Source: Chryseobacterium sp. JV274
Lineage (GTDB): Bacteria; Bacteroidota; Bacteroidia; Flavobacteriales; Weeksellaceae
NCBI RefSeq assembly: GCF_903969135.1
Contig: NZ_LR824569.1
Coordinates: forward strand, 1,674,001-1,738,000
DNA: 64,000 bases
Reading direction: 5' to 3'
The notes beneath the pieces are model-generated. The model saw only the letters and a list, made by a program, of their open reading frames with translations, made no database searches and had not been told where the DNA came from. Positions 1-7,797 of this stretch are shown here, piece by piece. The first letter of the stretch is position 1, and each line of letters starts with the position of its first letter. Both the position numbers and the translations under genes were made by a program.

Positions 1-53
1 CATAATGCAACAACCCCTCTAAGCCCCGTTAAAGATTTTATTTCATTTTTCAT
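1..53 (-). CDS. Acyltransferase family protein (OafA/YrhL-like), N-terminal fragment
   Basis: The minus strand from an ATG at 53 reads MKNEIKSLTGLRGVVAL before running off the window edge. The SLTGLRGxAAL pattern is the usual start of membrane acyltransferase-3 proteins, which O-acylate cell-surface sugars. Only about 17 residues are visible, so the family call rests on that short motif. A second ATG at 46 is out of frame. Confidence 0.55.
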   Translation of the reverse strand, partial: MKNEIKSLTGLRGVVAL

Positions 54-103
54 ATATAATTTCAATCGGCGATAAAGATAGAAAAAACCTGTTAGATTTT
101 ATA

Positions 104-622
104 TTATTCATTACCGGACGGTCTTTTTAAACTAAAAATAATGTTATCCGGAAAGCCTTCATCTTTCTTTCCCTCTAACAAAATAAAGTCATGTTTTACA
201 AGAAGTCCTTTTGAGTTTTCATTAATTTTATTGGTAATCGCTACAATTTCCTGTAAATGCAATTCGTTAAACCCAAAATCTAAAACTGCTTTCAATGTTT
301 CAGACATTATTCCCTGTCTGTGATATTCCGGCAATAATTCATAACCAACTTCTGCTGTTTTCCGGTTTGCAGAAAAATTCCAAAGACAGATTGTTCCGAT
401 AAGATTCAACTGATCTTTTAAAGAAATTCCCCAATACACGGTTTGATTATTCTGAACTCTTTCCTTAATCGTTAAAATAAACTGAAGGGCATCATAATTT
501 GTCTTCGGTGAAACCCTTTTCACAAATTTATTGACCTCCGGATTGCTTCGGATTTTTAAAATATCTTCGGTATGCTGTTCATTGATACCGTTTAAAATCA
601 ACCTTGAGGTTTCTAGTTTCAT
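104..622 (-). CDS. GNAT N-acetyltransferase, RimJ/RimL type
   Basis: A 172-residue protein covering a single GNAT fold. It starts METSRLIL-like (MKLETSRLILNG), typical of the RimJ/RimL branch that acetylates protein N-termini or small molecules with acetyl-CoA. The acetyl-CoA-binding loop YHRQGIMSE lies near residues 99-107, preceded by the strand motif AEVGYELLPEY, and an N-E-N-S-K-G-L segment follows as in this family. Length is normal. The substrate cannot be told from sequence. It stands alone between the acyltransferase fragment and a small secreted protein, all on the minus strand. Confidence 0.88.
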   Translation of the reverse strand: MKLETSRLILNGINEQHTEDILKIRSNPEVNKFVKRVSPKTNYDALQFILTIKERVQNNQTVYWGISLKDQLNLIGTICLWNFSANRKTAEVGYELLPEYHRQGIMSETLKAVLDFGFNELHLQEIVAITNKINENSKGLLVKHDFILLEGKKDEGFPDNIIFSLKRPSGNE

Positions 623-676
623 TGTTCAGATAGGATAAGTGGTTGTAAATAAATTTTTATGTTTACTAAAGCTATT

Positions 677-1045
677 TCAGATATCTCTTAATACTAAGGT
701 TTCTGAGAATCCGCTTTCATCAGCGTCCAGATTCATAAATAAATACACCCCGTATTTTACAGTATAGCTTTTTTCGTAAATAACAATTGATTCTGTTTTA
801 TCCTGATCACTTTTTTTGTGTTCTTTTTTACGGACATTATTATTTTTATTGCTATGGCCAGCCATTTTTTTACGGTCCTTATTTTTTAAGCTTTTCACCG
901 GAAGTTTTTTACCAGCGGTCTTTTGGGGAGTTCTGCTAATGGATTTCTTTTCATTTTTTTCAATCTCATTTTTCTGAATCTGAATCTGGGCCTGAGCCTG
1001 AATACCTGCCAAAAGAAAAAGAAGGGCAAGCAGTAAATTTTTCAT
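677..1045 (-). CDS. Small secreted lysine-rich hypothetical protein
   Basis: 122 residues. Residues 1-20 form a clear signal peptide (MKNLLLALLFLLAGIQAQAQ) with an AQA-type cleavage site, so export across the inner membrane is expected. The mature part up to about residue 85 is extremely rich in Lys, Asn and Glu and looks disordered; the last 35 residues (IVIYEKSYTVKYGVYLFMNLD...) may form a few beta strands. I recognise no domain. It has no close operon partner. Function unknown. Confidence 0.6.
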   Translation of the reverse strand: MKNLLLALLFLLAGIQAQAQIQIQKNEIEKNEKKSISRTPQKTAGKKLPVKSLKNKDRKKMAGHSNKNNNVRKKEHKKSDQDKTESIVIYEKSYTVKYGVYLFMNLDADESGFSETLVLRDI

Positions 1046-1289
1046 AGTTATAGTTATTAGTGCAATAAATATAAGCCTTAACCATTATACATTCAAACTT
1101 TTTCTTTTTCAAAAAAAAATTATTCTGTTTTTTCAATCATACGGATCACTTACTTTATGTATCAAGGTATTTAGATCCATCGGTAAACCTTAAAACTTTT
1201 ATCATTTTAAGGGTTCAAAAAAAACATCAGATTTAAAGTTAATTTATTCTGTAAATCTCTCGGATATACGTAATAATCAAAATTCTCAC

Positions 1290-1297
1290 TAAATTTG
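1290..1297 (+). promoter_or_regulatory. Bacteroidota -7 element (TAAATTTG) of mutS2
   Basis: TAAATTTG matches TAnnTTTG exactly and its final G is only five bases before the GTG start at 1302. An in-frame TAA at 1290-1292 excludes any longer coding region. The predicted transcription start therefore falls on or beside the start codon, suggesting a leaderless mRNA. No good -33 TTG is visible. Confidence 0.55.
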
Positions 1298-1301
1298 CAG
1301 T

Positions 1302-3449
1302 GTGTATATAGATAAAGAAGATTTAGACGAATTAGAGTTTCCGCAATTGCTCGCGGAAATCTCCCCATTTGCGTATTCTCCGAAAACAAGAGAAAAAATT
1401 CTTCAACTTCGCCCAATGGAAATAGACGAGGCGGAACTTTCGTTAAAAAAAACGTCAGAATATCTGTCGAGTTTTGAAAGTTCAAATGCGATTCCGTTTG
1501 ATGAATATGAAGATATTGAAAGTGAGCTGAAACTGATGCTGATTGAGAATTACCGACTGGAAAATGCTGCTTTCATCAAAATAAAAACCATCACGGAACA
1601 GATCGGAAAACTGCAGAAGTTCTTCCCTACCATGCCCGAAACATTTCCTACTTTATTACAAGAAGTTTCTGTACTGGAATTCAGAAAAGAGATCATTGAT
1701 AAAGTAGATAAGGTTTTCAACCGTTTTGGTGAAGTAAAAAATGAAGCTTCTCCGGCCTTAAAAGGCATAAGAACTGAAATTCAGCTTGCTAAAAAAGCAA
1801 TTCAGGAAAATTTCAACCGTGCACTCACCACCTATGGACAGAGTGACTTTTTGGATGATATCCGGGAAACAATTATTGATGACCAAAGAGTTCTGGCTGT
1901 AAAATCAGGATTCAAAAAAAGAGTGGCCGGAAGAACGTTGGGAATTTCCAAAACAGGTTCCATTACTTACATTCAGCCGGACAGTGTTGTAAAACATTAC
2001 TTCAAGCTTCGTGAAAGTGAAGAAGAAGAGAAAAAAGAAATCGACAAAGTTCTCCGACAGCTTACCACAGAACTGGCAGAGTTTCAACCTCAGCTATGGA
2101 GATATCAGGTTTATATTTTTGACCTGGATCTTACAAGAGCGAAAGCTAAATTTGCTGATTTAGTGAATGGAATTCTTCCAAAGATCAACCGTCATAAGAC
2201 ATTGAAGCTTAAAGACGCTTACCATCCATTGCTATGGTTGAGAAATAAAGTAGAGAATAAAACGATTCATCCCCAGACTCTTGCTTTAACAGAACATAAC
2301 AGAATCATCTGTATTTCCGGGCCTAATGCCGGTGGAAAATCAATTACTCTGAAAACAGTAGGATTATTACAGCTGATGATTCAGAGTGGTATTCTGGTTC
2401 CGGTTCATCCCAAATCTGAAATGTTTTTCTTTGAGAAAGTCATGACCGATATTGGTGATAATCAATCCATTGAAAACCACCTGTCGACTTATTCATCCAG
2501 ATTGAAGAAAATGTCCGGAATCATCCGTGAGGCAGATGCCAATACGCTTCTATTGATTGATGAATTTGGTACCGGTTCTGATCCTGAACTTGGAGGTGCG
2601 CTGGCAGAAAGTTTCATGGAGTTTTTCTACGACAAAAAGAGTTTTGCCATTATTACAACGCACTACACCAATATTAAACTGGTGATAGAACAGCTTCCCA
2701 ATGCCCAGAACGCAGCAATGCTCTTCAATGAAGAAACACTGGAGCCGATGTATAAGCTGGAAGTAGGCCAGGCAGGAAGTTCATTTACTTTTGAAGTTGC
2801 AGAAAAGAATAAAATCCCAAGATTTATTATCCATTCTGCGAAGAAAAAGGTAGAGCATGATATTGTTAACCTTGATAAGACTATTGTAAAGCTGCAGCAG
2901 GAGAAATTTGAAGTTGAAAAGCTGAAATCTGATCTTGCAGAAAGAAAAGAATCTGTAGAAGATAAGCGTGACAATCTTCAGAAACTGAATGATCAGCTTC
3001 AGCAGAAACTTTTCAATTTCCAGAAATTATATGAGGAGGAACACCGCAAGCTTCAGTTCGGGAATAAGATTGAAACATTCATCGACAGTTATACAAAGGG
3101 AAAATCCAGAAAGGATGTTGTAAAAGACTTTGTAAAGCTTCTTGAGCAAGAGAAATTCAGAAAATTGGGCCATGACAAAGATGAAACAAAACGCCTGCAG
3201 GTTGTTAAGAGAAAAATTACTCAACAGCTGAAAAAGGAGGAAGTCATTGAAAAAATTGCAGAAACCAATGAAAAACTGGAAGAACAGCGTAAAAGCGACC
3301 GTGCTCTTTGGATGAAGATTGGACAGCGTGTTCGTATTACAGGAAGTACCAGTGTAGGAACTATCGAAAAGATTTCCCGAAACAAAGTGATTGTTAATTA
3401 CGGAACTTTCAAAACAACAATTAATGCGGATGAACTTGAGAGAATCTAA
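1302..3449 (+). CDS. mutS2: MutS2-family ATPase without Smr domain
   Basis: 715 residues. MutS2 proteins bind branched or recombining DNA, or collided ribosomes, through a dimeric clamp and a MutS-type ATPase. Residues 1-330 match the MutS2 core (start MYIDKEDLDELEFPQLL), the Walker A loop GPNAGGKS is near 344-351, the Walker B/signature region LLIDEFGTGSDPELGGAL near 421-438 and the switch THY near 455. A long coiled coil follows at about 510-660, then a small KOW-like beta domain. Full-length MutS2 normally ends in a roughly 80-residue Smr nuclease domain; here translation stops right after the KOW-like segment and downstream DNA shows none. The start is GTG; an in-frame stop lies just upstream and the GTG protein matches the family N-terminus. 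Confidence 0.93.
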   Translation: MYIDKEDLDELEFPQLLAEISPFAYSPKTREKILQLRPMEIDEAELSLKKTSEYLSSFESSNAIPFDEYEDIESELKLMLIENYRLENAAFIKIKTITEQIGKLQKFFPTMPETFPTLLQEVSVLEFRKEIIDKVDKVFNRFGEVKNEASPALKGIRTEIQLAKKAIQENFNRALTTYGQSDFLDDIRETIIDDQRVLAVKSGFKKRVAGRTLGISKTGSITYIQPDSVVKHYFKLRESEEEEKKEIDKVLRQLTTELAEFQPQLWRYQVYIFDLDLTRAKAKFADLVNGILPKINRHKTLKLKDAYHPLLWLRNKVENKTIHPQTLALTEHNRIICISGPNAGGKSITLKTVGLLQLMIQSGILVPVHPKSEMFFFEKVMTDIGDNQSIENHLSTYSSRLKKMSGIIREADANTLLLIDEFGTGSDPELGGALAESFMEFFYDKKSFAIITTHYTNIKLVIEQLPNAQNAAMLFNEETLEPMYKLEVGQAGSSFTFEVAEKNKIPRFIIHSAKKKVEHDIVNLDKTIVKLQQEKFEVEKLKSDLAERKESVEDKRDNLQKLNDQLQQKLFNFQKLYEEEHRKLQFGNKIETFIDSYTKGKSRKDVVKDFVKLLEQEKFRKLGHDKDETKRLQVVKRKITQQLKKEEVIEKIAETNEKLEEQRKSDRALWMKIGQRVRITGSTSVGTIEKISRNKVIVNYGTFKTTINADELERI

Positions 3450-3480
3450 TTAATCCGAAAATTAAGTAAATGCAAATAAC

Positions 3481-3518
3481 AAGGGAGAGTGCCAGAAGGT
3501 GCTCTCCCTTTTCTATTT
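3481..3518 (+). terminator. Rho-independent terminator after mutS2
   Basis: AAGGGAGAG pairs with CTCTCCCTT across a short loop with further wobble pairs, followed by TTTTCTATTT. Confidence 0.85.
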
Positions 3519-3558
3519 AATCCTAAATTTTTTCTATTTTTATATAAAACTATAATTT

Positions 3559-4227
3559 ATGAAACCATTAAAAGCACTTTCAGACCTTTTACCAATACCC
3601 AGTTATACGGTTATTATTCTATGTTTTTTCTTTCCGTTTTTCCTGATAAAATGTGGAGATACAACATTAATGTCTGTCAAAGGAACTGATCTTATAACAG
3701 GAGTTTCCAAAAAGGCTATCAATGAGCGAATGAAGGAAAGCCTCAAAAAAAGCTCACCTTTTGGCGCCGCACTTGGAAATGATAAAGCAGAAGCAGATAC
3801 ATCTTCAGACACAGATATTGAATATTCGCCTCTGAACGAACCCAAGAATAAAAAAGACAAGCAAAACATTCCTCCTAACCCATTGATCATCATTGCATTT
3901 TTGGCTGCTATTGCAGGAATTCTTGTTCAGGTGATGAAGAATGTCAGAAAGAAATATCTGTATCATATTATTCTTTCTATTATAGGACTCGCCTCTTTAC
4001 TTATTTTTTATCTGACATTTCAATCTAATATGGAAGGATTTGGAAATAATAAAATAGCGATGGGATTTGGAAGTGATATTTCGATCAGCTATGGTTTCGG
4101 GACTGCGTTTTATCTATGTTCCGTTTTATATCTTTTCGTTCTTTTATTCTATGGGATCTTTTCTTACTTTCTGAAAAATAATCCCCAAGCCATTTATGGT
4201 TCTACACAACAAAATACAAAATCTTAA
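3559..4227 (+). CDS. Hypothetical multi-pass membrane protein
   Basis: 222 residues with about four membrane segments: one at 15-31 followed by the motif IKCGDTTLMSVKGTDLITG, one at 106-122, one at 132-152 and one near 180-205. The region 55-105 is charged, Ser/Asp/Lys-rich and probably a soluble loop. It ends in a polar Gln/Asn tail. I do not recognise the family; the Cys-containing segment after the first helix followed by a GTDLITG stretch is its most distinctive part. It is a single-gene unit between two terminators. Confidence 0.65.
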   Translation: MKPLKALSDLLPIPSYTVIILCFFFPFFLIKCGDTTLMSVKGTDLITGVSKKAINERMKESLKKSSPFGAALGNDKAEADTSSDTDIEYSPLNEPKNKKDKQNIPPNPLIIIAFLAAIAGILVQVMKNVRKKYLYHIILSIIGLASLLIFYLTFQSNMEGFGNNKIAMGFGSDISISYGFGTAFYLCSVLYLFVLLFYGIFSYFLKNNPQAIYGSTQQNTKS

Positions 4228-4243
4228 AAACTATATTGCAGAT

Positions 4244-4276
4244 AAAAAAAGAGTGTTTTTTCAAACACTCTTTTTT
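4244..4276. terminator. Bidirectional terminator
   Basis: AAAAAAGAGTGTTT pairs with AAACACTCTTTTTT around a loop of a few bases. The A-tract and T-tract let it serve both the membrane-protein gene (plus) and the T9SS cargo gene (minus), which converge here. Confidence 0.9.
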
Positions 4277-4280
4277 CATT

Positions 4281-5372
4281 TTATTTCTTAATGAATTTTA
4301 GTCGGGTTACTCTTTCTCTGTCTTTCAGCTGGATGAAATAAACACCTTTTGAAAGGTGATGAAGGCTCACTTTATGATCTGAAACTTTACCTTCTCCTGT
4401 TTTTTGTCCCACAGCATTATAAATTTCAAAATTTGCTGCTTCTGAAGTGCCGGAAATATTTAAAATATCAGATGCCGGATTAGGATAAATTTCAGGCTGT
4501 ACAGATTTTACTGATTCTCCAACGCCTAGTGTGAGATTTATAATATCTACCCCATAATCTTCAACCTCGCCATAGGTGAATGTCCCACAAGCATCTGTAG
4601 GTGTAGTTTGACTTGAAACCACTCGCATTACAGTACCACACGTTGTCAGTGTTGCAAAACTTGGAATATTAAATACAGACACAGCCGGAGCTGCCTGAGT
4701 AACATTATTGGCAACCATTACTCTTTCACTGGATTCAAAAATGCCGTTAGCATTGAGATCTATCCATGCAGTTACCGTTGTTGTACCTGGAGTTCCGGTC
4801 CAGCTATTACTTACCGAAAGTTTATTGCCCACACTTCCTACAAAAAACTTTATTCTACGGCTTACATCGCTTCTGTAATCTGTATAGTTGGATGAGCCGG
4901 AGTTGCTGACCATGGGAGCCGTAACCCCTGTGGAGTTTACTGTCACATTGGAAATATGCATCATGCTGGTATCTGTAGAAGCGCTTGCACAGTAATTGAT
5001 GACTGTTGTAAAAAATATAGGAGTGGACCATGTTCCCGTTATCGTGTTACATATTTTTGCAACTTGTACTTCATAAATTGTACAGGGCTCTAACATACCA
5101 ATAGTAAACACATTTTGCCCAGACAATCCCGTTGCTATCATCCAGGTGGTACTGCCAGCTTTCCGGTATCTTACATAATTGTTCGGAGTATTTGGGTCGG
5201 CAGTCCAGGTAACCGTTGCGGAAGTAAGGCTAACATTTGATACCACAACATCTGTTGGAGCATTTGTATCACAATAAAATAAAGATTTTGATCCTGCTTC
5301 TATCTTGTTTTCTGCCTGAAAGCTTGAAATACCCAAAATAAAAGAGAATACATAAAGTAGTCTTTTTGTCAT
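4281..5372 (-). CDS. T9SS-secreted protein with Fn3 and GEVEDY domains
   Basis: 363 residues. Residues 1-20 form a signal peptide. A fibronectin type III domain spans about 37-125 (APTDVVVSNVSLTSATVTW ... YEVQVAKICN). Next is the region NYCASASTDTSMMHISNV to about 275, ending in GEVEDYGVDI, the hallmark GEVEDY domain often found in exported Bacteroidota proteins. The last 75 residues (EIYPNPASDILNISG ... GVYFIQLK) are a type A T9SS sorting domain, which directs the protein through the type IX secretion system to the cell surface or medium. No catalytic domain is present, so an adhesive or structural role is an inference. Confidence 0.9.
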   Translation of the reverse strand: MTKRLLYVFSFILGISSFQAENKIEAGSKSLFYCDTNAPTDVVVSNVSLTSATVTWTADPNTPNNYVRYRKAGSTTWMIATGLSGQNVFTIGMLEPCTIYEVQVAKICNTITGTWSTPIFFTTVINYCASASTDTSMMHISNVTVNSTGVTAPMVSNSGSSNYTDYRSDVSRRIKFFVGSVGNKLSVSNSWTGTPGTTTVTAWIDLNANGIFESSERVMVANNVTQAAPAVSVFNIPSFATLTTCGTVMRVVSSQTTPTDACGTFTYGEVEDYGVDIINLTLGVGESVKSVQPEIYPNPASDILNISGTSEAANFEIYNAVGQKTGEGKVSDHKVSLHHLSKGVYFIQLKDRERVTRLKFIKK

Positions 5373-5605
5373 GTTTATTAGTTTTTAAATTCTCCTGAAA
5401 AATAGAGCATTTTTTGAAATAATTCTTATAAATATTTCATTTATTGTTATATTTTATCAATACATTTTAAATTACAAGCCAAAAATCACACCTATTATAC
5501 AAAATAATCCCATAAGATATCTGCATTTTTAATCCATCTGAAACAAATACAAGATTTTAAAGAACTGCAATGGTATAAATTATCTCCTGAAAAGCATTTA
5601 ATTTA

Positions 5606-5613
5606 TATATTTG
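5606..5613 (+). promoter_or_regulatory. -7 element (TATATTTG)
   Basis: Exact TAnnTTTG match. It overlaps a TTG codon at 5611 that would otherwise be the longest possible start of the next gene, and so argues for the ATG at 5632, about 14 bases after the predicted transcription start. No convincing -33 TTG. Confidence 0.6.
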
Positions 5614-5631
5614 GGGGATCAAAAAATTTTC

Positions 5632-6432
5632 ATGATGACTTTCATAAACAAAGCATTCTATTTATCCGCTTTCAGTATTTTATCTATAGCCTTTGTAAAA
5701 GGGCAGAATAAAGTTCCTTTCGGAGTTGTAAAAGCTGAAGAAGGATATGCCAATGTACGGGTTCATAAAGACAATTACAGAAAAATTGTAGATAAGATCC
5801 GTATGCGTAAAGGAGATGTATTTGTTTATGTAAAACCTGCTCCCGGAGAAACAGAGTGGATCTGGATCAAATATCCTGAAAAACAGGATGAAGACAAACC
5901 ATTTGTACGTTATGAAACACTGGACAAAGAAGGAATGGTCAATAAAGAACGTATTGCTTATATAGACCAGCTTCCGGCCTATACTCCCTCCAGGTCCAAA
6001 AACGGAAAATCACTTATTTTCACAGATAATTCTGATCCAAAAGTTCCTACTGCCCAAAGAAGCAAAGTTGTGATTGATATCTACCCTTCCAATGCCGGCT
6101 ACCGTAAAAAGGAAAAAGATGCGGAAGGAAAACTTCTTACCATTGATAAAGTAAAACCTTGGGGAATCGGAAATGATCTTCCTGAAGGAATGACTGAGAT
6201 CAAATCAATCAGAGTACAACAACCCGGAAGAGGTTCTGTCTTTGTAAGAGAAGCCATCAAAAACATGTTCCAGCCTACTATGGATTTTGAGAATATTGGC
6301 GTAACCTCCCTTGACACCGATAATATTTTCTTATACATGATAAACGGTTCAGGAGAAAACAGATACACCACGCTGTGGACCATCAAGAAAGGAAGAGTAA
6401 TCAGCCAGATTATTTACCATAATCCGGAATAA
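5632..6432 (+). CDS. Hypothetical exported protein
   Basis: 266 residues from the ATG at 5632 (a second ATG follows directly). The N-terminus (MMTFINKAFYLSAFSILSIAFVKGQ) is a signal peptide. The mature part is basic and polar without membrane segments or a domain I can name; it begins KVPFGVVKAEEGYANVRVHKDN, resembling an SH3b-like N-terminal strand pattern (ANVR), and holds a long central region rich in Lys and Pro. An SH3b-like beginning is only a suggestion. It stands alone, upstream of the cobalamin riboswitch. Confidence 0.65.
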   Translation: MMTFINKAFYLSAFSILSIAFVKGQNKVPFGVVKAEEGYANVRVHKDNYRKIVDKIRMRKGDVFVYVKPAPGETEWIWIKYPEKQDEDKPFVRYETLDKEGMVNKERIAYIDQLPAYTPSRSKNGKSLIFTDNSDPKVPTAQRSKVVIDIYPSNAGYRKKEKDAEGKLLTIDKVKPWGIGNDLPEGMTEIKSIRVQQPGRGSVFVREAIKNMFQPTMDFENIGVTSLDTDNIFLYMINGSGENRYTTLWTIKKGRVISQIIYHNPE

Positions 6433-6438
6433 ATTCAT

Positions 6439-6446
6439 TATTTTTG
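6439..6446 (+). promoter_or_regulatory. -7 element for the riboswitch transcript
   Basis: TATTTTTG matches TAnnTTTG and lies about 20-25 bases before the aptamer, only a few bases past the preceding stop codon. It would make a roughly 310-base leader before the thioesterase gene. Confidence 0.5.
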
Positions 6447-6464
6447 CACTCGAAAAGTTTTACG

Positions 6465-6635
6465 CTTATTCATCACAGGAATTGGTTCTGCATCACTGCA
6501 GATTAAAAGGGAACCGTGTGAAAATCACGGACTGTCGCGCAACTGTAAGTAACTGAAATCTTTATCAAAGATCCACTGTGCGAGGCATGGGAAGGAGATA
6601 AAAGATGTTACAAGTCAGGAGACCTGCCTATTTCT
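6465..6635 (+). promoter_or_regulatory. Cobalamin (B12) riboswitch aptamer
   Basis: The stretch carries the conserved blocks of the adenosylcobalamin riboswitch in order: GGTTCTGCATC near the start, AAAAGGGAAC at 6505-6514, GTGTGAAAATCACGGACTG at 6516-6534, CGCGCAACTGTAA at 6536-6548, TGTGCGAGGCATGGGAAGG at 6578-6596, and the B12 box AAGTCAGGAGACCTGCC at 6612-6628. The next gene on the strand is an acyl-CoA thioesterase 130 bases downstream, not a B12 transporter or synthesis gene. A weak hairpin (CAGGGG/TTCCTG, about 6689-6711) follows but has no T-tract, so a translational or vestigial switch is more likely than a terminator switch. Confidence 0.92.
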
Positions 6636-6764
6636 TTAAACAAATAACTTTCGCGATTTGAAGTTGTATTGATCTGATGGATTGTTTCAGGGGGTTCTTT
6701 AAGTTCCTGTCATTATTCTGTTGTTTTAATATCGTTTTCATTTCGCTTTAATTAATAATGATAT

Positions 6765-7148
6765 ATGACTACAGAAGAAAGAATTGAAGCATCCGAAACC
6801 AGAATCTTTAAAGCGGTTTTCCCTAACACAACCAATCATTACGATACCCTTTTTGGTGGTACGGCCATGCAGCTGATGGACGAAGTAGCTTTTATTACAG
6901 CCACACGATTTGCCAGAAAAAGAGTGGTAACAGTGAGCAGTGACAAGATCGATTTCAAGAAACCTATTCCAGCCGGAACTATTGTTGAACTGATTGGCAA
7001 AGTTTCATACGTAGGAAAAACAAGTATGAAAGTAAATGTTGAGATCTATACCGAGCAGATGTATTCCTATGAAAGAGAAAAAGCCATTGTAGGTGATTTT
7101 ACTTTTGTAGCGATTGACGAATTCAAGAAACCAATTCAGATACTATAA
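6765..7148 (+). CDS. Acyl-CoA thioesterase (YciA/BACH-like hotdog)
   Basis: 127 residues, one hotdog domain, the usual length of YciA-type enzymes that hydrolyse acyl-CoAs in the cytoplasm. Diagnostic motifs: FPNTTNHYDTLFGGTAMQLMDEVAF near residues 19-43, with the catalytic Asp in LMDEVA, then VTVSSDKIDFKKPIPAGTIVEL. It is the only gene downstream of the cobalamin riboswitch and is closed by a strong terminator, so if the switch is active this is its only visible target. Acyl-chain specificity cannot be read from the sequence. Confidence 0.9.
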   Translation: MTTEERIEASETRIFKAVFPNTTNHYDTLFGGTAMQLMDEVAFITATRFARKRVVTVSSDKIDFKKPIPAGTIVELIGKVSYVGKTSMKVNVEIYTEQMYSYEREKAIVGDFTFVAIDEFKKPIQIL

Positions 7149-7154
7149 ATGATA

Positions 7155-7187
7155 AATTTTCGGGCGGCCAAAGGCCGCCCGAAAATT
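7155..7187. terminator. Strong bidirectional terminator
   Basis: AATTTTCGGGCGGCC, loop AAA, GGCCGCCCGAAAATT: a perfect 15-bp stem with T-rich flanks, between the converging thioesterase and HD-hydrolase genes. Confidence 0.93.
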
Positions 7188-7205
7188 ATTCTATTTTCAA
7201 TAAAT

Positions 7206-7796
7206 TTATTTCACAACTTTTTCAGTTTCCAGGCTTCTGCTCAGCAGCAGTTCAAAGGCTTCTCCCATTTCATCCGATGCTCTGCTGATAGCATTTTCAA
7301 GCATATTCCGGATTTGTTTTTCTGTTACTCCGGCTTCCGTCCAGCTTTTTCCTGAAGTATGAGAATTTAAGATAAATGGCATAATTCTGTCGATTCCACA
7401 GGCAAAAATAGCATCCGGTGTTTTCTCATCTTCAAACTCAAGCCATAGATTGAAGAACTCTGTACGCAAAGGCTCATCCAGGATACCGAAAATCTTTTGT
7501 GCAGATGCTTTCTCTCTGTCAAACTTCCCTACCATTGCTTTTTCATCAAAAATAAAGGTATCCCCAGCTTCTATCTCTACCAAATCGTGAATGGAAAGCA
7601 TTCTTATCACTCTCAACAGATCAATATCTGCACGGTTTTTAGCATATGGATAAAGAATCTGAGCCAGAATGATGATCTGCCATGAATGTTCCGCAGTATT
7701 CTCTCTTCGGGAATCGTCAGCATTATAATTTCTTCGCTGTACATTTTTCAAGGCATCCACTGCCAGGATAAAATCAATCTCTTTCTGAATTTTCAT
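7206..7796 (-). CDS. HD-domain hydrolase (YfbR/HDDC2-like)
   Basis: 196 residues. Metal-dependent HD phosphohydrolase fold: the first His in RENTAEHSWQ (about residue 37), the HD pair in MLSIHDLVEIEAGD (about 68-75) and the distal Asp in FACGIDRIMPF (about 131). These match the HD_3 group, which includes nucleoside 5'-monophosphatases such as YfbR. The exact nucleotide substrate is not evident. Its ATG lies one base past the stop of the upstream exported-protein gene, so the two are co-transcribed. Confidence 0.85.
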   Translation of the reverse strand: MKIQKEIDFILAVDALKNVQRRNYNADDSRRENTAEHSWQIIILAQILYPYAKNRADIDLLRVIRMLSIHDLVEIEAGDTFIFDEKAMVGKFDREKASAQKIFGILDEPLRTEFFNLWLEFEDEKTPDAIFACGIDRIMPFILNSHTSGKSWTEAGVTEKQIRNMLENAISRASDEMGEAFELLLSRSLETEKVVK

Positions 7797-7797
7797 C

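Noticed and set aside
3489-3689. Open frame overlapping the membrane protein gene
   Set aside because: It starts in the mutS2 terminator and runs in another frame of the 222-residue protein; no family features.
5611-5634. TTG as start of the exported protein gene
   Set aside because: It lies inside the -7 element TATATTTG; the ATG at 5632 gives a clean signal peptide.
7149-7355. Open frame after the thioesterase
   Set aside because: It passes through a perfect terminator and the 3' end of the HD-hydrolase gene on the other strand.
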